Below the pieces are notes generated by a model. That model saw nothing but the letters and a program-made list of their open reading frames with translations. It was not told where the DNA came from and made no database searches. Positions 13,601 to 25,573 of a stretch of 64,000 nt of DNA are shown one piece after another. The DNA lies in NCBI GenBank assembly GCA_038503075.1, contig JBCAML010000014.1:434001-498000 (forward strand). The letters are read 5' to 3'. The stretch's first letter is position 1; every line of letters starts with the position of its first letter. A program made the position numbers and the translations under genes. The DNA is from Gyromitra esculenta. Taxonomy: Eukaryota; Ascomycota; Pezizomycetes; Pezizales; Discinaceae.

Positions 13601-15790
13601 AGGGAGTGCTAGCAGCATGGCCCGATGCTAAATTACGAGAGGTTCACATTCGTCCAAGCCAACGAAAGTTCCAGGCGACACACAATATACTCGAAGTCAT
13701 CCGTACCTCCAAGCCTGCGGGCGCAGCTTTAAATCGACAACTTATTATCGTTCTATCATCGCTTGGTACTCCAGACAATGTTTTCATTTTGAAGTTGACT
13801 GAGATGTTAGCTAGTTTGGGGGATGCTATGCACGACCCGACCGTTGCACTGTCCCTTCTTTGCAAGACCATTGATGCGAACCAGTTCACACTTTCCCTTG
13901 CTGCTATGGTTCGCGACAAGTTCATGGATTTCAAGGAGCCCTTTGTTATGTCACTCCTGGGGCTTTGGCGTGCATGGTCAATCAAGTACCTCAAAGAGAA
14001 AGCAAGGATAACCATCGACAAGGGGGCATTCGTCCTTGGGATTGTCGATGAGACTGGGATACTAAAGGGCTATTACGAAAAAGAAGAGGGCGATGATGCT
14101 AGTAAGACAAAACGAGAGAGGAGAGCTTCTCATGGGTTGCCAGAAATATTCCTTCAAATCAGCGACCCGGACAAGCCGGGCAAATACAAAGTGATTGATG
14201 AACTATGTATTATTGCACGTAATCCTTCTCTTCATCCCGGGGATATTCGCACCGTACGTGCAGTGAATGTGCCGGAATTAGCTCACCTACGAAACGTTGT
14301 TGTATTCCCAAATAATGGAGACCGCGACCTCGCGAACATGTTATCAGGAGGAGATCTGGATGGAGATGACTACATCGTTATTTGGGATCCTGAGTTGACT
14401 TTTGGGGTTGAGGATGATAAACCAATGGACTTCTCTCCTCTGCAACCTCGCACTCTGGATCGTGATGTCACTGTAGATGATATCAAGAAATTTTTCGTCA
14501 ACTATATGAGGAACGATAAACTAGGAGCTATTGCAAATTCTCATCTTGCTTGGGCGGATCAGAATGACATGGGTGTGAAGTCTGATCAATGTAGGTTTAT
14601 CTCTCTACGTCCAATACATTGAAATATGCTAATATAGCACAGGCTTAAAACTTGCCGAACTACATTCTGATGCGGTAGACTACGTTAAGACGGGGGTACC
14701 AGCGGATATGCCTCGCGACCTCCGTCCAAGGAAATATCCCCACTTTATGGAAAAAGAACCTGACAAGTCCCGACACTCGTACAAAATTCTGGGGAAGCTT
14801 TACGACATGGTTGTAAAGATCGACTTTGTCCCTTTATACGAGCTTCAGTTTGATGACCGTATTCTCAGCGCCTACGCTCCCAGTGAAGATTTGCTCATGG
14901 CAGCAAAATCAGTGAAGGTCGAGTATGACGCGGCATTACATCGTATCATGGCCCAGCATGACATTCGCACCGAATTCGAGGTGATTTCTACCTTCGTGAT
15001 GCACCATTCGACAGCTGCAAAAGACTACAAGTTTCATGAGGAAATTGCGACCATTAGGGACAGTTTGAGGGATTCTTTCCGGAAGATGGTTGTTGAGAAT
15101 GTTGGGTATAGGGAGGAAGAAAAGCTGGGCCCTTTCATCGTGGCAATGTACACCGTAACCAAACAAGAACTGGATGCGGTACTAGAATCTCAGAAGAACA
15201 GCCCCAAGGGAAAGGAGCGCGCTCACACCACTGGGGGGGGGAACTCAAAGCCCTCTCAAAAAGATGTTGAAGAGATGCCGCTTATCTCATTTCCCTGGCT
15301 ATTCCCAGAAATTCTCGGCAAGATTGCTAATCGCGAATATCCTTTCACAAACCTCGGTAATACCGATAGAAGTTTGGGGCAATATCAATATGAGCATGTA
15401 ACCCTCCCGTACACCAAGCACGGCGCAGTGCGTAGGGCGGGAACTAGAGATACGGCAAGTTATAATCGCTTCGGAGAAGAAATCTATGATTTTGACGAAC
15501 ATAATAATAAAGCCGTGAATGACCTTGTGGACCTGGAAATTTTCCCGGCGGATGGGTCTTCGGATGGCAGCAGTGAAGCCTACAACTCCTTCGACTACAA
15601 ACATAATGGTCACAATCCTGGTGGCGAAATAATTGGGAACAGTATCACCAAAAAAGAGAATCACAACCCTCAGGGAAGCAATAACGGCGATGTTCCTGGT
15701 GATGAGAACATCCCCGACGATGAAGGGGAGGGATTCTCGTTCTGCGAGCAGTTACTTAGGGACATGCGCCCGGAAAATATACTTCGTTAG
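10614..15790 (+). CDS. Eukaryotic RNA-dependent RNA polymerase (RNA silencing, QDE-1/SAD-1/Rdp1 superfamily)
   Basis: Makes double-stranded RNA from single-stranded RNA to feed Dicer and Argonaute in quelling, meiotic silencing or heterochromatin pathways. Exons are 10614-11527, 11625-11775, 11837-12365, 12428-13038, 13091-13349, 13403-14590 and 14643-15790: exactly 1600 codons, 1599 aa. The N-terminus is a basic, Arg/Pro-rich disordered region, then an RRM-like fold (about 260-305). The RdRP core carries GRINSTDKLAMHEIF, FLAFGNSQVREHGAYFFA, FTDGVGKIS and the catalytic double-psi barrel loop LSGGDLDGDDY at about residue 1140; the Asp triad is intact, so the enzyme should be active. The C-terminal 120 residues are acidic and Asn/Gly-rich. 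The intron before GRINST is ambiguous: AAG acceptors at 13075 and 13090 both keep frame. I chose 13090 on conservation. Paralogue identity (quelling or meiotic type) cannot be told here. Confidence 0.93.
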
Positions 15791-16479
15791 ATGGTTATAA
15801 GGGCGAGGACGATATAGGAATGAGGTGTTGGCGACAGCGGGTCAAAAAAAAATAAGGATTTTCTTTATAGGAAAGCGAAAAACGAAATAAGTCAAATTGT
15901 TGAGGGTAGATTTGTTGGAGGTTATCCATTCGCTGGGGTTTTAGCTTAACTTCGTATCATTTATTTTTTTCCTGCCACCCTTTACTCTTCTCTTATTCTA
16001 GTATTTGTTTCACTATTTTCAAGTTCTCAGTTTTAGCCTACCAGATACACGGGGTAGGCTAGCTGTGCGGAAAGGCAAACAGGTTTGAGTGGTGCTCAGG
16101 TCTCATACTACTTTTCAAAACTACATGTGACTATTCACTCATAGCCGTTTTCAGTATTTTAACAACAAAAATCACATTAAAACATATTTTTAAACTGATC
16201 CAATAATTTTTCACAAATGAAGTTTTGCCTTTAATCAATCAAGTAAAACTAAAATTTACTAAGAATCATGCAGAAAATGTATATGGAAATGAAAATGAAA
16301 GACGGAATACATTCGACATCTAATCTATAGACGGCCGAATTTTTTCGCCGTTTGAATGTCGACCGAATACTCCCAGTATTACATGCTGTCATATTAACAA
16401 TTCGAACCTACTATACACCTCGCCAAGCAACAAGTATACATCGGCTCTCCTCCTCTCCGCTCTAGTACGGAAATACAGC
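15791..16479. other. Convergent 3' intergenic region
   Basis: Lies between the 3' ends of the RdRP and peroxiredoxin genes. AT-rich, with A and T runs (for example about 15844-15860 and 15960-15970) consistent with two sets of poly(A) signals. No ORF or repeat recognised. Confidence 0.5.
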
Positions 16480-17634
16480 TTAACCGTGGATCTTGGTGAA
16501 GTACTCCTTGGACTCCTTGGGGTTGGCCTTAATTGTCTCACCACCAGCGTTCCAGTTGGCTGGGCATACTTCACCATACTATATTATTGCAAACTTCTTA
16601 GTGACCAAGTTCATATATTAGCCAATAGCTGGTGGCCATACCTTTTCTGTGAATTGGAATGCATCTACTAAACGGATGGTCTCATCGACGGAACGGCCAA
16701 CCGGCAGATCATTGATAGTAATCTATTGTGATTCACCCTGTGAGTACGAGCCCCTCCCATCCAACCAACGCGGGGAAGCAGGGGAGTAACGCACCTGGCG
16801 AATGGTTCCCTTAGGGTCAATGATGAAAAGGCCACGAAGAGCAATACCTTCCTCCTCAATCAGAACCCCATAATCCTTTGCCAGTTTGTGATTCTTGTCG
16901 CTATAAAGGGGAATGTTGACGCTTCCGAGACCTCCATCCTTGCGCGCAGTCGAGGCCCAAGAGAGAAGGCTGCAGTTCGTTAGCAACGCATGCTTGGTTG
17001 CACGGAGGCCTCCGGCAGACTACCTCGTCGGGTAAATCGAAGAGGGAGAAAAAAAAAGCGAGCCGTGAAACTCACCTGTACTCAGAGTCAACAGAAGCGA
17101 AGATAACAGACGCTCCACGGTCGGCAAACTGCTTTGCAGCATCAGAGAAAGCAATAATCTATACTTTTTGTTAGTTGAAGCTATCCGGAGGACAATCTGT
17201 GGGTTGGATCGAAAACCCCAGAACCGAAGAAAAAGGATTGAATTCGCAGACCTCAGTGGGGCTGCATGTTCGAAAGATCATAAGTTAGTTCGGTCTCATT
17301 CAATAACGATATTTCCTTTCAAGGAACCAATCCCAAGCTATGTTGAAAACTTACCAAACAAATGTCCACGCCATGGGAATGAAAGCCAGGATAAGCCATT
17401 TTCCCTTGTAATCCTCAAGCGAGATCTCTAGAATTTCGAAATACTATTAGCATATCCTCCTAGATACGTAACAGCAAGAACCGGTTGTCCACAGATTGGA
17501 AGCTCGAGGGCAGGGCGGAACCAAACCCCCTGAGCTCTTGGGTGGAAGTTTTGGAAGAGCTGACCTTCGAAGCTTCCGTCAACGACGGCAGTCCCCTTAA
17601 AGGAAGGAGCAGGATGTTGGACACGGGCAACCAT
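16480..17634 (-). CDS. TSA1: Typical 2-Cys peroxiredoxin (thioredoxin peroxidase)
   Basis: Reduces H2O2 and alkyl peroxides with thioredoxin, in the cytosol. Seven exons: 17634-17565, 17427-17355, 17261-17252, 17158-17076, 16969-16795, 16722-16642 and 16578-16480. They total 197 codons (196 aa), the usual Tsa1 length. The peroxidatic site is FVCPTE (Cys about 48) and the resolving site GEVCPANW (Cys about 169). Both features of overoxidation-sensitive eukaryotic enzymes are present: GGLG ([11 protein letters not shown]) and the C-terminal YF (KEYFTKIHG). So it is likely to be hyperoxidised and to act as redox sensor and chaperone. The third exon is only 10 nt and encodes the active-site PTE. 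All splice sites are GT-AG. Confidence 0.97.
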
Positions 17635-19398
17635 ATTTATTGATTCTATAAGGTGAGATGGATTGCTAGATTATATGAGTAATTGCCGGTGATGGTATGT
17701 AATGGGGGTTTGTAGGGGAAGGAGTAGGGAAAATCTAAGGGCACATCAAGGGGGGAAGGAGGGTATGGGGTGATATAAGTACTACAGAAGTTCTTGTAAG
17801 CACGACTGACGCCTGTGCGCTAACAAACAAAGTGTGGGAAGGAGAAAAAAAAAAGAAAAAGGTAACTGAGACAAGCCGAGAAATCGTCAACCCAGGATAG
17901 CTAGCAACACAGCAGCCCTCCATTGCATCACTCAGCAACAGCTGTTGGAAGGCATTCTAGGCTCTCAATTGATTCCGATTTAGCGAGACTGAGATAATCA
18001 GATTTCGAATTATCTGGAATAATTCCGTGACTATGCTCTTCACGTCTAGCGAATCAACTACGAAGAGTTCTGGGGAGAACTAATATTTCTCGGGATTAGG
18101 TCCGGATCAATTGCCGACAGACCCCCGTTTCGCGTCCCGCAGGCCCGTTTTCTATATCAATGGTTGCTTCTTATCCACGCAGAGGAATCTGGTGACAGAT
18201 CATTCGGCTCACCTATACCTACTAAGTATATGATCACCCTCTTGACACAGGGGTTGAAGATTTCGGAGAATACATGTAGAGTAGGGTAGGAACTCTATCT
18301 ACTTGTCACGCGTATGATCACTGAGTTGAGACGAGTGCCAGGAGTCGGTTTCGAGTCGGGGACATGAACGCTTAAAGTGCATAGACCAAGTGACCAAGAT
18401 GAGCGAAGTCGGAGTACTATGGCGTGGGAAAATGCTGCCGAGACCTCACGATTCCAAGTTCGCTTAACCTTCGTGAGGATGGGTCCACCATCCCTTTTAG
18501 TCAACCACATAAGTTGTGGGGAGACTCTTGGCGACGAAGATTTCCCGAGACACGAATTAACAGCTTTTAGGGCATCGGAAAGAAGTGCCCCTTAAAAATA
18601 CATACCCTGGAGTTATATTCCTCCCAGCATTGTCATGCACGGGTCGCAAGGCAGATCGTACATATGATCCCCCAGGGATTCCCAGGCTAGGAAAGGTCTC
18701 AGAATTACAGATCGCTCGGCTCTGGTTTTTAGAAAGCCGTTTCCACGATTTGCAACATAAAACTAGGTTGTTTGTATCGCCCACATCGATATCTAGACCT
18801 AACGCTCCGCCCGATCTGTGAACCAAGACTCGAGCGTGTAAAAGAACACGAATGCCCGGTGACTTGAGACCGGGGAGTATGCTGGCTGGCCTGACGTTTA
18901 TTTATGCTTTGAGCTTCCTATTAATTATGCAGATCAGGGTGGATAAGGAATCGCCCGAGATAAACCCTTCGGGTCGGAAAGGCGGTTTCTCCAGAACTCA
19001 ACCGCCGGGGATGTGGGATCCCCGGAAGATTAGGGTTATCAATAGTTGAGCGATGAGGCAACGTGATGGTATGTAAATGCACTTCAGCAGTTGCTTTTGG
19101 CTGTATGTATAGCTATCGGTTAAATTCTGGCTTTGCTTCCCAGTCCTCTATTGTACATAGAAATTTTATTTTCCAAAATAAATAAAAAGATTAGCACTGA
19201 TGCTTGCGTTGACCAAGGGAGATAGGCGGAGATAAGAGCCGTATTTTCGGGAACTTGCCGCGGCCCGCAGAAACAGACAAATGCCCCGCTACATTTACGC
19301 ACTTTCGCGCACGGCTTCATCCCCCGCCGCTAATCGAAGCTCAAGCTTTATTACTCGCAAGAGAACCGAACGTAATTTTTGCTACTGCTCTCTGCACA
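17635..19398. other. Divergent intergenic region between peroxiredoxin and WD40 genes
   Basis: Contains both promoters. A pyrimidine-rich tract (on the minus strand) sits about 17835-17860, upstream of the peroxiredoxin start. One TACATGTA palindrome lies at 18271-18278. Several open frames at 18300-19050 have no recognisable product and no splice partner. Confidence 0.5.
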
Positions 19399-21767
19399 AT
19401 GAGCTCCTCAAACGCTGTTGATTTATTCCAATTAGGCTCGGGCGACTATGATATGGACTACGAACCATCGAGTGGGCATGAAGATAGCGACGAAAGTAAG
19501 GCTTACAATATATATCTGATTTTCTTGAACACCCCATTATGTTTTTCCCTCTGTCGAGTTACAGCTACTTCTGGGGCTACCAAAGTAACCACTGGCTAAC
19601 AATCATATAATGTCATAGTAGTACTTGAACTAGAAGACCATGACGACGATGAAGATGACGACGAGGATGATGAGGATGATGATGGCGAAGGAGACGAAGA
19701 CGGTCACGAAGTTGACGATCCAAGATTAACGGCAGCGCGTATTGCCAGTTTACTCCAAGGAAGAGTAATGTTACGAAACATGATTTTCAGGATCAGCAAT
19801 CGCAACGGTGGTTTTGGAGAGCGTGGTGGAATTCCTCGACGGAGGAGACTCCCAACACAAGATCCCGATGCCGATCCCGTACCGAGCCCTGTAGGACAAA
19901 AGTTAATGAGATCGGGTGATTTTGGAGCTGTTGGTGCACCCGACCACAGTTGGGATCAATAGGCACAAAGGCTTACATATAGTAGGACGAGCTACAAAGC
20001 TATGGGGCTGGTGGGGCCTCAAAGAAAACGAAGGGTTATTCCTTGTCAAGGCGACTACTAGAAAGGGAGATCGGTAGTTATACTGGTGAACGGGCGAGGA
20101 TACTAAACCAACTTATAGCGCAAGTAGGTTCCACTTGAATTTATATGGTTTTTTGGCAGACGAGTCGGCCAATTTGTTGACCCATAATTCGCAGTCCATG
20201 TTGCCAGATAGTGAAGCCGACTTTGTCATCCAATATGACAACCGCTCCTACTCTGGCCAATTCTCGGAGGATGGGAATTTCTTCTACAGTTGCTCCCAGG
20301 ACTTCCTGGTACGGATGTACGACACGTCAAATCCTTACGAATGGAAATACTATAAATCTGTGGATTACATTGGCGGACGGTGGACGATTACCGACGCATC
20401 TCTATCCCCCGATAATCGCCACCTAGCTTACAGCAGTATCACGAGTCGTGTGTTCCTAGCAAATACCGCTCCTGGTGATGACGCAATGATTCCCTTGGAG
20501 TTTAGCCATGGAATTGGGCGTGGTGGAAACAGAAGTGCTATGGACCCTCATTATGGGGTGATTTTCACCTCTTGGAGTTGTTCAGATCTTGTGACTAATA
20601 GTTCATAGATCTGGTCTATTCGATTCTCTGGGGACGGTCGCGAAATTGTGGCTGGCGCAAGTGATAGCTGTCTTTATGTGTATGACATCGAAACCCGTAC
20701 GCCGATACTTAGGCTGCAGGGCCATGCGGAAGATGTGAATGCGGTTTGTTATGGAGACAAAAATTCGCCGGATATCCTTTATTCTGGTTCAGATGATACT
20801 ACAATCAAAGTATGGGATAGACGAAGCATGGCTGATGGCCGAGAAGTGGGGGTGTTTACCGGGCATACTGAAGGATTGACATATGTAGATAGTAAAGGGG
20901 ACGGAAGATATGTCCTATCAAATGCCAAGGATCAAACAATGAAGTTATGGGATATACGGTTAGTTATTCTTGGGAATGAGGGTACTAGCCTATATCGGAA
21001 TATTATGACTAACGAAAATTCAGGAAAATGATGGATCCTAATGAATTCGACAAGCTACCAGAGACAAACTATAGCACCGGATTTGACTATCGTGAAGAAA
21101 CGTTTGTATCCCCATCATTCATCCTGAAAACTATAGCTTACGGCAAACCAAAAGCTACGATGGACGTCTCGTGAAGCATCCTAACGACTGTTCCCTCGTC
21201 ACCTACCGTGGACATAGCGTCCACAGGACCTTAATCCGATGTCACTTTTCACCACCCACATCGACTGGATCCCGGTATCTCTACACTGGTTCTGCCGACG
21301 GAAAAGTCCAAATCTACAACCCAGATGCAACAGTGGCTGGCACGATTGATGTCAACATCGCCACGATGAACTCTATGCCAATGGGAGGGGGGTTGTATAA
21401 TAGGCGCTCGCACAGCGACTGGGAAGATAATACGAGGGCGCGGAAGACGTGTGTGAGGGATGTTAGCTGGCATCCAAGTGCACCTGTTTTAGCAAGTATG
21501 CCACCCTTATCTGGTCTTTTTTATCTACTATAGGAAGGAGTAGTTTTGTTGATTTTACGGCGTGATACAGCTACCAGCTGGAACGGGTATGCCTCAACAG
21601 CAGGAACAGTATCGTTACATAGTTGGAACGGAAGAGGAAGGGGGAAACTCCTTGGAGGAATTCATGGAAAGCTGAACGCAAGGAGATACAATGCGGAGAT
21701 GATGTCTGAGTCATACGATTCAGATCCCGAACTAGATGATGAAGAGGATTATATTGCGACCATTTGA
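19399..21767 (+). CDS. WD40-repeat protein, LEC14B / DCAF11 (WDR23) family
   Basis: Family members are substrate receptors of CUL4-DDB1 ubiquitin ligases; animal WDR23 controls the Nrf/SKN-1 stress response. Exons: 19399-19495, 19619-19929, 19986-20123, 20195-20557, 20609-20958, 21024-21101, 21155-21495 and 21571-21767; 625 codons, 624 aa. The N-terminus has a long Asp/Glu run (about 35-60), then a basic stretch and RRLLEREIG. WD blades follow: YSGQFSEDGNFFYSCSQD, GRWTITDASLSPDNRHLAY, WSIRFSGDGREIVAGASD, GHAEDVNAVCY with DDTTIKVWDRR (a WDxR box, the DDB1-binding signature), GHTEGLTYVDS with MKLWDIR, and the family hallmark GHSVHRTLIRCHFSP with YTGSADGKVQIY. It ends acidic after HSWNGR. The acceptor at 21154 is AAG. 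DCAF function is inferred from the family. Confidence 0.92.
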
Positions 21768-22305
21768 TCACCATCATTTGCTATGCTACAGCTTACGATG
21801 GGGTTGATTTCGGGTTGTGTATTTTGTGGACTCTTGATTTTTCTTTTTCCTTTAGCATAACCGAATATTAGGGTACCTTAGTGTTTCTTTCTATAGCTGA
21901 AATGGGGGCTGTTCATTGGTTCTCTTGGTAGTTTTTGTAGTTTTTGTAGTTTTTGAACTTTTTAAAATTGTAAATTGTACTTTACTAGGGGTTCTGCACA
22001 ATTGGCAAATTTGAAAATTTCACAAATATCTATATTCTTTTCGTTGAACACATTCAACACATTCCCATAGCTCCTACATGTAGTTACCTTCTGAGGTAAT
22101 TATTTGTGTCTATCACATACCATACACACAAACTCGAGGATCAAAAGTAAATGAAATTAGAACACCCATTCCAAGGCTTTTGGTTTTGGTTTGATCATTT
22201 TATTGTTTAAAGGTACAAAACCGCTTATGCAACACGAAGGTTATGAAGTCAAAAAACCTAACACCCATTCCAAGGGTTGTGACAAATTAAAGATAAAAAA
22301 AAAGG
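21768..22305. other. Convergent 3' intergenic region with a direct repeat
   Basis: Between two convergent genes. A 16-base direct repeat AACACCCATTCCAAGG occurs at 22161-22176 and 22260-22275. TACATGTA lies at 22075-22082 within CTACATGTAG. A segment near 22205-22250 resembles the tandem AT-rich repeat at 54.06-54.19 kb. Confidence 0.5.
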
Positions 22306-22878
22306 TCAAGCCTCAAAATCCAAAAGCGAGCTTCCTGAACTAACTTCTCTTGAAGCCAACTTCACACCATCCCGCCAACCAACAACTCTCATCCTCAGTC
22401 TATCTTTCGCTGGCCCCTCAAACTCAACTGCCTCAAAACGAGCATCCCTAGCGTCGCAACCGTGTAGAAACCTGTCAAGGTTCTCTTTCGTTAATGGAAG
22501 ACTGCGGCCGCCAATTTCGACGATGGACAATGATGGCTGTTTGTGCGGAAATGATTTGAACTGGTCTGTGAGGATACGAATATCAGACCTCTCGATCGTA
22601 TTGGTGGTAGCGACGATAACTGTAGCTGGTCTAGGAATAGCAGTTCTAGGGGAATTCAGTGTTGAAGTGGCTTGCCGAGATGTGTATGGTAGCGCAGAAT
22701 ATCTTTTTTGGGGACTCGGTCTTGCGGCAATCACTGAAGGGGCAGGGGCTCGAAAGACCCCAGGTTGGGAGGAGATGCTGGCTTGTCGATCTCGGTAGCA
22801 GGGGCGTATCCTTGAGCTAGAAGCTTGCTGGTGACGAAGGCTATGGGGGAGGCTCTGTTCAGCTGGTGGAAAGGGCAT
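22306..22878 (-). CDS. Hypothetical protein, Ser/Pro-rich with a C-terminal folded segment
   Basis: Not recognised. Single exon, 190 aa from the ATG at 22878 (MPFPPAEQ); an in-frame ATG at 22926 would add 16 residues, and the frame stays open to 23013. The first ~90 residues are low-complexity, rich in Ser, Pro, Arg and Gln. The last ~100 look folded: SLSIVEIGGRSLPLTKENLD, then a Cys-Asp-Ala-Arg segment and MRVVGWRDGVKLA. No signal peptide or membrane segment. Its coding frame is uninterrupted while other frames are broken, and it ends just before an A/T-rich 3' region. An upstream exon between 22.9 and 23.5 kb is possible. Confidence 0.5.
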   Translation of the reverse strand: MPFPPAEQSLPHSLRHQQASSSRIRPCYRDRQASISSQPGVFRAPAPSVIAARPSPQKRYSALPYTSRQATSTLNSPRTAIPRPATVIVATTNTIERSDIRILTDQFKSFPHKQPSLSIVEIGGRSLPLTKENLDRFLHGCDARDARFEAVEFEGPAKDRLRMRVVGWRDGVKLASREVSSGSSLLDFEA

Positions 22879-22926
22879 CGTGAACTGATTTTTATTGCTG
22901 TTTAGATTGATTTCCAATCCTGTCAT

Positions 22927-23866
22927 GATGTTTTGACATGGAAGCATCCAAGTGCTCCCTAGTTCTGTAATATTAACAAAGCATATTGTGATTGCATTAG
23001 ACGGGAAGGTCACGCTGTCCAGACGATTATTATTCCCCGCGGGCTATCGTAAGGGGGATAACGATGTGCTGTTGGTCCATAGCGACGTAGATCCAATTAC
23101 AAGATTCCGGACTGTTTCGTGTGCGTACCACAGCGTTGAAGGTAGACGATAGGCCGTCAATGCTTTGGGAAGAAACATACAGTAGTGTTACATGACTGGA
23201 GAATACCCGAATAGGAGCTTAAACTCTAATTTTTGCCTCTTTTTATTTCAAGATATCCGTTTATCGAAAAGGAAAGCTTTGATGTAGGTTTCATCAGGGT
23301 TTGCTATTGGTTGGATTGGTCTTCGGCGACGATCTTGGAGGTACGTGTGGACGAGTGACCTTTTGTGATTAACAAGACTGTGCAATAGAAGGATCTCATA
23401 CATCCAGCAGAAAAGTAGGTACAAAACTGGAGGGCCTAGAGAAATGCGGGATTGATGGCTCCAAGCAAGCTCCAGCTGCAAAAACAGGCTGTGTTGTTAA
23501 GTATAATGGCGATCATCAGTGAGGTACGAGGCTCTAAGCGAGATGGCAGCAACTGAGTGGCAAGGCTGCTGCCGCGATGAGTAAGTCGAGCCCCCAGCTT
23601 TATCTAGCCTCTTTTCGCGTCTCAAACCAACCATTATGCCCCGTATCATGGCTGAGTGATAGAAGGGACGATAGCCGATTGTCGTAAGTTCTTTTGTAAG
23701 CTTTCATCTTATAGAATTTCGTGTTTGACATCTCCGCTCATACTCACGAAGAGCTCTTTCCCTTTTACCGTCATGAATAGCTCACACGCGACTAGGAACA
23801 GCCAACCTCATACCCGTAGTACCATTCCCAAGCATCATTAAGAATACCACCCAAGCTGCCACCGAA
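22927..23866. other. Divergent intergenic region upstream of ATG29
   Basis: Should hold the promoters of the hypothetical gene (-) and ATG29 (+). No tRNA, repeat or ORF with visible homology found. The frame of ATG29 is closed by a TGA about 90 bases upstream of its ATG. Confidence 0.45.
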
Positions 23867-25573
23867 ATGATTGGCAATCTCGGTTCTCGCCAGTCGTCTT
23901 CTAGGGGGGGAGGAGTAGCCTTTGGGAGTGGAGTTTCCACTCATCCCCAAGGAACTACGAACCCGATGCAGCAACGTACTAACTCTCTCAGAGGTGAAAG
24001 AGAGGGAAGTCGACGTGGCCAAGTTTCACCTGTTCCGCAGCCACCATCGGAGGAGAGGTATGTAGTGTATATACGACTTCCATTCGAGAGGAATGGGTTT
24101 GTGGACCCCCCACAGGTGAGCACCACACCTAAATCAAAACGATAGGCTGTAGTGGTAACCTGGTTCTGGGATAGGTTGATTGGAACGATGCGAAAGAGAG
24201 ATACTTGTGGAAGGTGCTTTCAAGGAGTGGTCGAAGCACGGATCTTGATTGTATTGAACCTCTAATATTGTTTATCGTTTACCCGAGGCTAATTATTTTA
24301 TAGGGAATGCACTGTAAGCCTCATAGGTTCAGAGTGTAACTTTATGAATAGGGTTGACTCTGATCTCCACTAGAGCCACTCACCTTCAGGTTTCTCGGGC
24401 TTTTCTACTGCAACAGGCAGCATGGCTTTACGAACGAGAGCTTTCACAGATCCAAGCTCAAATGCGAAGGGCAGGGGCTTCGGCTCTAAACACGAACCTT
24501 ACTGGGTCCCCATACTCACGACCGGAATCACCAGCAGTGATGGGAGGAATTCCTATGACCAGAACTGGCACAGCGGGTACGGGTGAGGCAATCCCATTAT
24601 TTCGTTGCCTACCGAAACCATCCCGAAACAGCTACTGATAGAAGGCCCTTTACACACAGAACCTAGGGTCAACTCGTCACTTTCAATACGATCCACTCCA
24701 ATCGTCACACCCCGACCTACACCTGGTCCTTCGCTGACACCTACTATTGCCAATAGTAGACGTAAGGGTCCCACTCGTTCTGGGAGAATTAATATACTAA
24801 ACTCCTAATAGCTTCAGCTCAACCGATGTCGCGAACTGGATCTGCTGCGACTACCCGTGGAACCGCACAGGTCCCTATGACCCCGGCTACCTATCGGTTT
24901 TCTCCCCACATACCTGCCGAGCCCTCTCCTGTCCCTTCTCCGGAACGCCCATTATCTGCATCTGAAGACTATACGGAATCCTCAGCTGCTTCCGCTTCAT
25001 CTGACGAAGACAATGGAAACCAGTTGTTCCGTAAACTCCCACCTTTCCCTGGGAGGGGTGTTGGCTCAAGTTCCGACGAAGACGATAGCGATGAAGAGCC
25101 TGCATTTTTGCCCTTCTCGCAAGCCGATAAAATTGCTACAGGTGGTGATGACCCAGGAATGACGGGCACTGTGACATTACCTAGGCGAATCTCCGCTGCC
25201 AGTACACCAAAAGGGAAAGAACCGATTCGACCTCCTGTTACTGACCCTTCATTCGAAGGTACCATCAAAGCTAGACGACCGAGGCATACACCCAAAATGC
25301 TATCGATAGGGAGTCCCAGAAGGCTACCAGCAGATAGCACTGGCCTATCAACTGGCCCTAACTCGCCGAGCATGGGAAGCAGTTTTAGTGATTTATCTGG
25401 TATGCATGCTAGGTATCAACGTATCTCAGTTTACTGATTACATATTAGATACAAGCGTTACGCAGTCAGCGATGGAAGAAGCCTATCTAAGCACGATGCA
25501 AGCAGGTGGGATGGCTAGCAGGATGTCAAATCTTAGTCAGGCGGTGAGAAGTCGCTACTTCCCCTCAAATTAG
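23867..25573 (+). CDS. ATG29: Autophagy-related protein 29
   Basis: Atg29 joins Atg17 and Atg31 to scaffold the phagophore assembly site at autophagy initiation. Exons: 23867-24115, 24175-24250, 24304-24313, 24374-24576, 24642-24761, 24818-25399 and 25449-25573; 455 codons, 454 aa. The N-terminal Atg29 domain is clear: YVVYIRLPFERNGFVDPPQ, VDWNDAKERYLWKVLSRS, DLDWNAL, then FLLQQAAWLYERELSQIQAQ. The long tail is disordered, rich in Ser/Pro/Thr with acidic Ser clusters (SSSDEDDSDEEP), where the yeast protein is phosphorylated. The end SFSDLSDTSVTQSAMEEAYL is typical of filamentous fungi. The third exon is only 10 nt, encoding Trp-Asn-Ala-Leu with its neighbours. The ATG is the only one in frame after an upstream TGA. 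It is much longer than yeast Atg29 because of the tail. Confidence 0.95.

Noticed and set aside
18295..19049. Several 60-90 codon frames on both strands
   Set aside because: Overlapping, without homology or introns that would join them. Treated as intergenic.
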